A program made the translations under genes and the position numbers. The notes below the pieces were generated by a model that was not told the DNA's origin, ran no database searches, and worked only from the letters and a program-made list of their open reading frames with translations. Below are positions 13,240-15,605 of a DNA stretch of 15,605 nt, piece after piece; position 1 is the first letter of the stretch; every line of letters starts with the position of its first letter. Origin of the DNA: a bacterium. Its GTDB lineage: Bacteria > RBG-13-66-14. Location: the NCBI GenBank assembly GCA_035528375.1, contig DATKYS010000020.1, positions 1 through 15,605 on the forward strand, written 5' to 3'.

Positions 13240-14390
13240 TGCGCGGGCTGCCCCTTTTCCTGCTCGCATCCCTCCTGATCACCGCATCCCCGGCCGCCGA
13301 GGTCGTCGAGGGCGAGGTCGTCTACGAGCCGACACCGGCGGTGGCGACCTCCGACCTGCGCGTCTTCAACGAGGGCGCCGCCACGGTGGTGGAGGTCGAG
13401 CTCGCCGGAATCCAGGGCCTCGTACTGCGGCGCTCGGGCTCCGCCCTGGTCCTGGACCTCCCCGCCGACGAGTCGCCCGGCGTCACCCGGACGTTCCCCG
13501 GCGCGGGCTTCGTGGACGAGGTGGTCCTGCGGCCGCACCCCCGGGAGACCGGTTACCAGCTCCGGGCGCTGTTGTGGCCCGGCGAGTACCTCTACCGGGC
13601 CGACCGGCACGGCGACGCCATCCGCCTCGAGGTGCGCGACGCCTACGGCAAATCACCCGAGGCGCTCAAACCCGACGCCAATTTCGACCGTCTGCGCATC
13701 CGCCGCGTGGTGATTGACCCGGGGCACGGCGGGGACTACACCGGCACCGGAGGCTTCTCGGGCCGCTACCTGGAAAAAACCCTCGTCCTGCCCATCAGCT
13801 TCTACCTGGCCAACCTCCTGGAGCGCAACCTGGGGCTGGAGGTCATCCTGACCCGGACCGCCGACACCAAGATCGGCCTCCACGGGCGCACCCTCATGGC
13901 CAACACGGCCCAGGCCGACCTCTTCATCTCGATCCACCTGAACGGACATTCCAACACCGCCGCCCACGGGGCGGAGACCTTCTTCCTGGCCGACGCGCTG
14001 ACCTCCGAGGACCGCGCGCTGGCCCACCTGGAGAACGCCGACTTCGAGCTGGACCCCGACCTGCCCATGAAAACCTCCGACGAGCTCTCCTTCATCCTGG
14101 GCGATCTCATGCAGAGCGAGTACCTAGAGGAATCCCAAAGCCTGGCCTCCTGCGTGCAGCAGAAGCTGGTCTATAACCTGGGCTGCAACGACCGGGGGGT
14201 GAAGCAGGCCAACTTCTACGTCCTGCGCGGGACGCAGATGCCGGCGATTCTGGTCGAGGTGGGGTTTTTGACCAACGAGAGCGAGGAGGTGCGCCTGGCC
14301 GACCCGGCGTACCAGTACGAGGCGGCCTACGCCGTCTACCGGGGCGTCGCCGAGTTCAAGGAGCAGTTCGAGCGCGGACTTATGGAGTAA
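13239..14390 (+). CDS. N-acetylmuramoyl-L-alanine amidase with N-terminal AMIN-like domain (AmiC type)
   Basis: This 383-residue zinc hydrolase cuts the bond between N-acetylmuramic acid and L-alanine in peptidoglycan, typically during cell separation. It starts at a GTG that overlaps the hslV stop by one base, pointing to translational coupling. Residues 1-20 form a signal peptide ending SPAA. Residues about 35-135 look like an AMIN domain (DLRVFNEGAATVVEVELAG), which in known amidases targets the septum or wall. The Amidase_3 domain (about 154-376) has zinc ligands His163 (DPGHGG), Glu179 (YLEKTL) and His233 (SIHLNGHSN), and the catalytic Glu340 (ILVEVGFLTN). All key residues are present. 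The insert of about 250-300 resembles the regulatory helix region of AmiC proteins. Confidence 0.93.
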   Translation: MRGLPLFLLASLLITASPAAEVVEGEVVYEPTPAVATSDLRVFNEGAATVVEVELAGIQGLVLRRSGSALVLDLPADESPGVTRTFPGAGFVDEVVLRPHPRETGYQLRALLWPGEYLYRADRHGDAIRLEVRDAYGKSPEALKPDANFDRLRIRRVVIDPGHGGDYTGTGGFSGRYLEKTLVLPISFYLANLLERNLGLEVILTRTADTKIGLHGRTLMANTAQADLFISIHLNGHSNTAAHGAETFFLADALTSEDRALAHLENADFELDPDLPMKTSDELSFILGDLMQSEYLEESQSLASCVQQKLVYNLGCNDRGVKQANFYVLRGTQMPAILVEVGFLTNESEEVRLADPAYQYEAAYAVYRGVAEFKEQFERGLME

Positions 14391-14392
14391 CG

Positions 14393-15223
14393 ATGAGCAA
14401 CTTCCCCTACGACGCCGGCAACGCCGGAGATTTGATCAAGCACGAGTGGCTGCTACGTTCGCTCGACTGGATACTCCCCCGCGGGACGTACCTGGACGCC
14501 TTCGCCGGGGTCCCCAACCGCCGGCTGGTCCCCAAGGTGGCGGACCGGCTGCTGGCCGCACCGGCGGAGCTGCGCCTGCGAGGCGTCCAGAAGGATACCA
14601 TGGCGCAGGGCTATTACCTGGGGAGCACCGAGCTGGCCCGACGCCACAAGAGCGATCCCCAGGTGATGGTCTTCGAGGAGGACCCGATCAAAAAGGCCGA
14701 GTTAGAAAAGGCCGGTTTCGCGATCCTGGAGCTTCCCGGTGGGAGTGGCTATAACGCCCTCCGGTCCGAGAACCTGGCCGCCATGCCGCCCATCCAACTC
14801 GCGCTGGTTGATCCCTACAATGTCATCGAGAAACCGGATGAGCGGGAGCTGGCCCCCGAAACTTTCTGCAAGGACATGGGCCAGTTCCCGGGTGCGGTGC
14901 TCTTCTTCGTCCCCGACAGGAATCCCGGCAGCCATTATGGTATCGTATACCGTAAGCGTCTGGCGTGCCTTTCGCTTCGACGGCCCGTCTTACGTGCCAT
15001 CGTCCCACCACTTTTAAATTCGGGCATCCGTGGGGAGGACAGCTGTTTCGCCGAGCTGCTCTACCTGCCCGAACCCGACGCAGCCTGGTTCGACGTGGAA
15101 CGGCGCATCGTTAGTTTACGAACCGGAGCCCGGGCCGTGGCCACCACCCTGGGGCTGCACTTCGAGAGCCGGACGCGGCCGGCCTACGAGTACGACCGAG
15201 TGGAGTTCATCCGCCCGCTGTAA
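14393..15223 (+). CDS. RlmJ-like class I methyltransferase, diverged
   Basis: The 276-residue product aligns by eye with the 23S rRNA adenine-N6 methyltransferase RlmJ. YDAGNAGDLIKH (6-17) corresponds to HAGNHADVLKH; YLDAFAG (33-39) to the cofactor-binding YLDTHAG; YYLGSTELARR (74-84) to the PGSPLIAR stretch; and FEEDP (94-98) to the acidic motif. LALVDPYNV (136-144) stands at the catalytic LIDPPYE. One proline of the DPPY motif is missing, giving DPYN, so the substrate or activity may differ from RlmJ. The second half, with AVLFFVPDRNPG, is less similar. The start lies two bases after the amidase stop, with GGAG in the preceding codons, so it belongs to the hslV operon. A different nucleic-acid or protein methyltransferase is possible. 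Confidence 0.72.
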   Translation: MSNFPYDAGNAGDLIKHEWLLRSLDWILPRGTYLDAFAGVPNRRLVPKVADRLLAAPAELRLRGVQKDTMAQGYYLGSTELARRHKSDPQVMVFEEDPIKKAELEKAGFAILELPGGSGYNALRSENLAAMPPIQLALVDPYNVIEKPDERELAPETFCKDMGQFPGAVLFFVPDRNPGSHYGIVYRKRLACLSLRRPVLRAIVPPLLNSGIRGEDSCFAELLYLPEPDAAWFDVERRIVSLRTGARAVATTLGLHFESRTRPAYEYDRVEFIRPL

Positions 15224-15264
15224 GCGGCCCCGGCACTCGTTACGTCAGGCGTCGCTTTTAAAGA

Positions 15265-15605
15265 ACGAATGTGGGGCGGGGAATCCTTTCCCCGCCGCTT
15301 TTTATAAGGCAGCCCTCACCCCCATTCCCGTCGGCGCGCCGCTCCCACGGGGAGAGGGGGCAGGTGACGGCCCTCACCCTGGCCCGTAGACGAGCCTCCC
15401 CCCAAAGGGGGGGGACTGCGGGCCGACCTAAAGGTCGGCCCCTACGAGGGAAATCGGGCGGCTCGAAATGTAGGGCGGGGATTTTAATCCCCGCCGTTTT
15501 CACGCCCCGACCCTCACCCCCACCCTCTCCCTAAAAGGGAGAGGGGGCAGGTGACGGCCCTCACCCCGGCCCGTCCCTCGTCAATTGCGCTGACGTAGGG
15601 GCCGA
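15265..15605. repeat. Large block of REP-like palindromic repeats at the window end
   Basis: There is no gene here. From left to right it holds the GGCGGGGA unit serving as terminator, a CCCGTCGGCGCGCCGCTCCC unit (about 15308-15360), a GGCCCGTAGACGAGCCTCC unit (about 15370-15413), a perfect GGGCCGACCT hairpin (15420-15441) followed by CCTAC, a GGCGGGGA/TCCCCGCC unit (15474-15495) with TTTT, and a CCTCTCCCTAAAAGGGAGAGG unit (about 15523-15545). The window closes inside another GACGTAGGGGCCGA unit. Confidence 0.85.
15275..15303 (+). terminator. Rho-independent terminator of the hslV operon, formed by a repeat unit
   Basis: GGCGGGGA (15275-15282) pairs with TCCCCGCC (15289-15296) and is followed by GC and five T. 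It lies about 50 bases past the methyltransferase stop. The hairpin is one of the dispersed repeats of the window. Confidence 0.75.

Overview
The window is a GC-rich, densely coded stretch of bacterial chromosome. Its intergenic spaces are packed with short palindromic repeats ending in CCTAC/GTAGG. Signal peptides with charged, hydrophobic and small-residue regions, UmuDC, HslV and a periplasmic-type amidase all point to a bacterium. Large, Asp-rich secreted proteins ending in a TTWGxIKxxF-like tail recall poorly cultured phyla such as Coatesbacteria, WOR-3 or Fermentibacteria. That placement is a guess from memory, not from any search.

Layout. (1) Positions 1-426 are gene-free and filled with REP-like hairpins, one of which forms a terminator. 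(2) Positions 427-5244, minus strand, look like one compact operon. Read in the direction of transcription it is: ABC-2 permease, umuD, a DUF72 gene, umuC, a small secreted repeat protein, a second ABC-2 permease. The two permeases are the kind usually adjacent to each other and to an ATPase. Here a translesion-synthesis cassette lies between them and no ATPase is in the window. (3) Positions 5317-12604, minus strand, hold a tandem array of five complete genes and one 5'-truncated remnant for secreted modular proteins. Each complete gene has its own ribosome binding site, a terminator and a recognisable or possible promoter. The proteins share a signal peptide, a variable beta-rich middle, one or two Ig-like (Big_5-type) domains and a conserved C-terminal tail. 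A near-identical ~351-bp segment flanks one of these genes on both sides as a direct repeat. It carries the tail codons of one gene, its terminator, the next promoter and the next signal peptide, so a gene can be lost or gained without damaging the signals. (4) Positions 12636-15223, plus strand, form an operon: hslV, an N-acetylmuramoyl-L-alanine amidase overlapping it by one base, and an RlmJ-like methyltransferase two bases further on. (5) Positions 15224-15605 are a second large block of palindromic repeats, the first of which is the likely terminator of the hslV operon.

The most noteworthy candidate for something undescribed is the array of tail-tagged secreted proteins. The tail looks like a sorting or attachment signal, and the array looks like a recombination-driven repertoire of surface or exported proteins. 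The split permease operon is the second most unusual item.
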